DNA of 23,166 nt, from contig CAYRPN010000090.1 of assembly GCA_964426135.1 (NCBI GenBank), positions 1 through 23,166 of the forward strand, written 5' to 3'. A program made the position numbers and the translations under genes. The notes under the pieces are model-generated. The model was not told the DNA's origin, did no database searches, and saw nothing but the letters and a program-made list of their open reading frames with translations. Source of the stretch: CAYRPN01 sp964426135 (GTDB lineage: Bacteria; Planctomycetota; Phycisphaerae; Phycisphaerales; Phycisphaeraceae). Shown here piece by piece: positions 22,450 to 23,166 of the stretch (the first letter of the stretch is position 1; the number at the start of each line of letters is the position of its first letter).

Positions 22450-22740
22450 AAGGCGGGATTGACCACCGAGACACTGAGAGCACCGAGGTCGGACCAAGGC
22501 AGAGGGGGACGGAGAACCACCAGGGACACCAAGGACACCAAGGACACAAAGACACAAAGACACGAAGGACACGAAGCGGATCAATGAAACAATCCAATGC
22601 TGTTGTCCTTGAATCCTCATTTCACATTGTGTCCTTCGTGCTTTTGTGTCCTTTGCGGTTCCAGCCAGTCTCCTTTTTTGCTTATCTCTGCCTTGCTCCG
22701 GACTCGGTGCTCTCGGTGTCTCGGTGGTCAATCCTGCCTT
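22450..22740. repeat. Nested inverted repeat upstream of moxR
   Basis: Outer arms 22450-22504 and 22686-22740 pair at about 50 of 55 positions (GATTGACCACCGAGACAC and its complement). Inner arms near 22545-22573 and 22628-22660 consist of ACACCAAGG, ACACAAAG and ACACGAAGG units and their complement. No gene is supported here. Confidence 0.88.
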
Positions 22741-22753
22741 GATAGGGTCGGCG

Positions 22754-22777
22754 TCGAAGGCCCGGCCCAGCCTTCGA
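22754..22777. repeat. 8-bp hairpin TCGAAGGC / GCCTTCGA
   Basis: A perfect stem with an 8-base loop directly after the nested repeat and before the dispersed repeat core; no T-tract. Confidence 0.6.
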
Positions 22778-22782
22778 ACCCC

Positions 22783-22975
22783 GCTTACTTCGATCGTGGG
22801 AGCTTTTTCCGGGTGGCCGGGGCTGGAGTCCGCGCAAGCCCCGGAACGCTCGTGCGGACGCTCGCCAAATCCGCGACAATTGCGATTCGTCAGAGCAAGG
22901 TGAACCATTCCGGGGCATCCGCAAAGCCTTCTGCCCCGGCCACCCGACGCTTACTTCGTGCGCGGCTCTTTTCCG
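22783..22975. repeat. Second copy of the GCTTACTTCG repeat with a 14-bp inverted repeat
   Basis: GCTTACTTCG occurs at 22783 and the full 20-bp core GCTTACTTCGTGCGCGGCTC at 22949-22968, identical to 2308-2327. Between them CGGGTGGCCGGGGC (22810-22823) is exactly complementary to 22933-22946. This is gene-free sequence. Confidence 0.8.
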
Positions 22976-23012
22976 TGCGCGGCTCCATTCGCGGTCTTCA
23001 ACCTGAGCGCAA

Positions 23013-23054
23013 TAAAAAAGCACGGCCAAGGCAGGGGTTGCACAGGGCCGTGCT
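23013..23054 (-). terminator. Rho-independent terminator on the minus strand
   Basis: On the minus strand AGCACGGCC, a loop of 18 bases, GGCCGTGCT, then TTTTTATT: a 9-bp GC-rich stem with a T-tract. It implies a minus-strand gene ending just right of 23054, mostly beyond the window. Confidence 0.75.
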
Positions 23055-23111
23055 CGATCAGGGGCGGGTTGTTCGAACGTTCTACGATTCAATGTTTGAG
23101 GAGGAATACCA

Positions 23112-23166
23112 TTCTGACTTCTGACTTCTGACTTCTGACTTCTGACTTCTGACTTCTGACTTCTGA
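23112..23166. repeat. Heptanucleotide tandem array TTCTGAC
   Basis: Seven complete TTCTGAC units and a partial one run to the window edge, with no interruptions. The array has no stop in any minus-strand frame, so on that strand it could encode a VRSQKSE repeat. Confidence 0.95.

Noticed and set aside
22301..22597. N-terminal extension of moxR
   Set aside because: Encoded by the inverted repeat and not similar to MoxR; a good start with ribosome site exists at 22300.
23112..23166. CRISPR array
   Set aside because: Seven-base units without spacers; a simple tandem repeat.

Overview
The window looks like chromosomal DNA of a GC-rich planctomycete, most likely Phycisphaerae-like. This is inferred from the MoxR / DUF58 / BatA-type cluster, a zinc-ribbon Ser/Thr kinase with a single membrane span and a long disordered linker, CPECG-type zinc ribbons, few strong Shine-Dalgarno sites and very many intergenic inverted repeats. 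No 16S or other decisive marker is present, so the phylum call is an inference.

Layout, left to right. Positions 1-2076 are visibly AT-richer than the rest and hold a YD-repeat (Rhs-like) fragment at the window edge plus two unrecognised genes, all on the minus strand, suggesting an Rhs accessory island. Positions 2077-2894 carry no convincing gene but include a large inverted repeat. Positions 2895-4068 encode a pteridine-reductase-like SDR and a small membrane protein. Positions 4595-5355 encode a small CxxC protein and a membrane protein on the plus strand, convergent with pdxH. pdxH and the kinase diverge from a promoter gap filled with purine/pyrimidine-rich microsatellite arms. Positions 8353-9506 form a miniature integron cassette array without an integrase: two compact ORF plus attC units. 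A VapBC toxin-antitoxin pair in the opposite orientation follows. A GlmU-like nucleotidyltransferase and dnaA are separated by a nested inverted-repeat region. dnaA runs convergently towards fpg across a gap with DnaA-box-like sequences that may be the replication origin.

From 22300 back to 14134 eight minus-strand genes follow one another: moxR, a zinc-ribbon membrane protein, DUF58, a BatA-like protein, a LamG lectin, a DUF1841-like protein and fpg (with repeat-filled gaps before DUF58, before the BatA-like gene and after it). The MoxR, DUF58 and BatA-like products probably act together as an envelope-associated AAA+/VWA system; the LamG, DUF1841 and fpg genes are closely spaced and may be one transcript.

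Two patterns go beyond gene content. First, short near-perfect palindromes lie in frame inside four otherwise recognisable genes (kinase, fpg, BatA-like, DUF58), each adding a short peptide. Second, at least four intergenic gaps contain long inverted repeats whose arms are built from degenerate 7-10 bp tandem repeats. Both suggest an active or recently active population of palindromic repeat elements in this genome.
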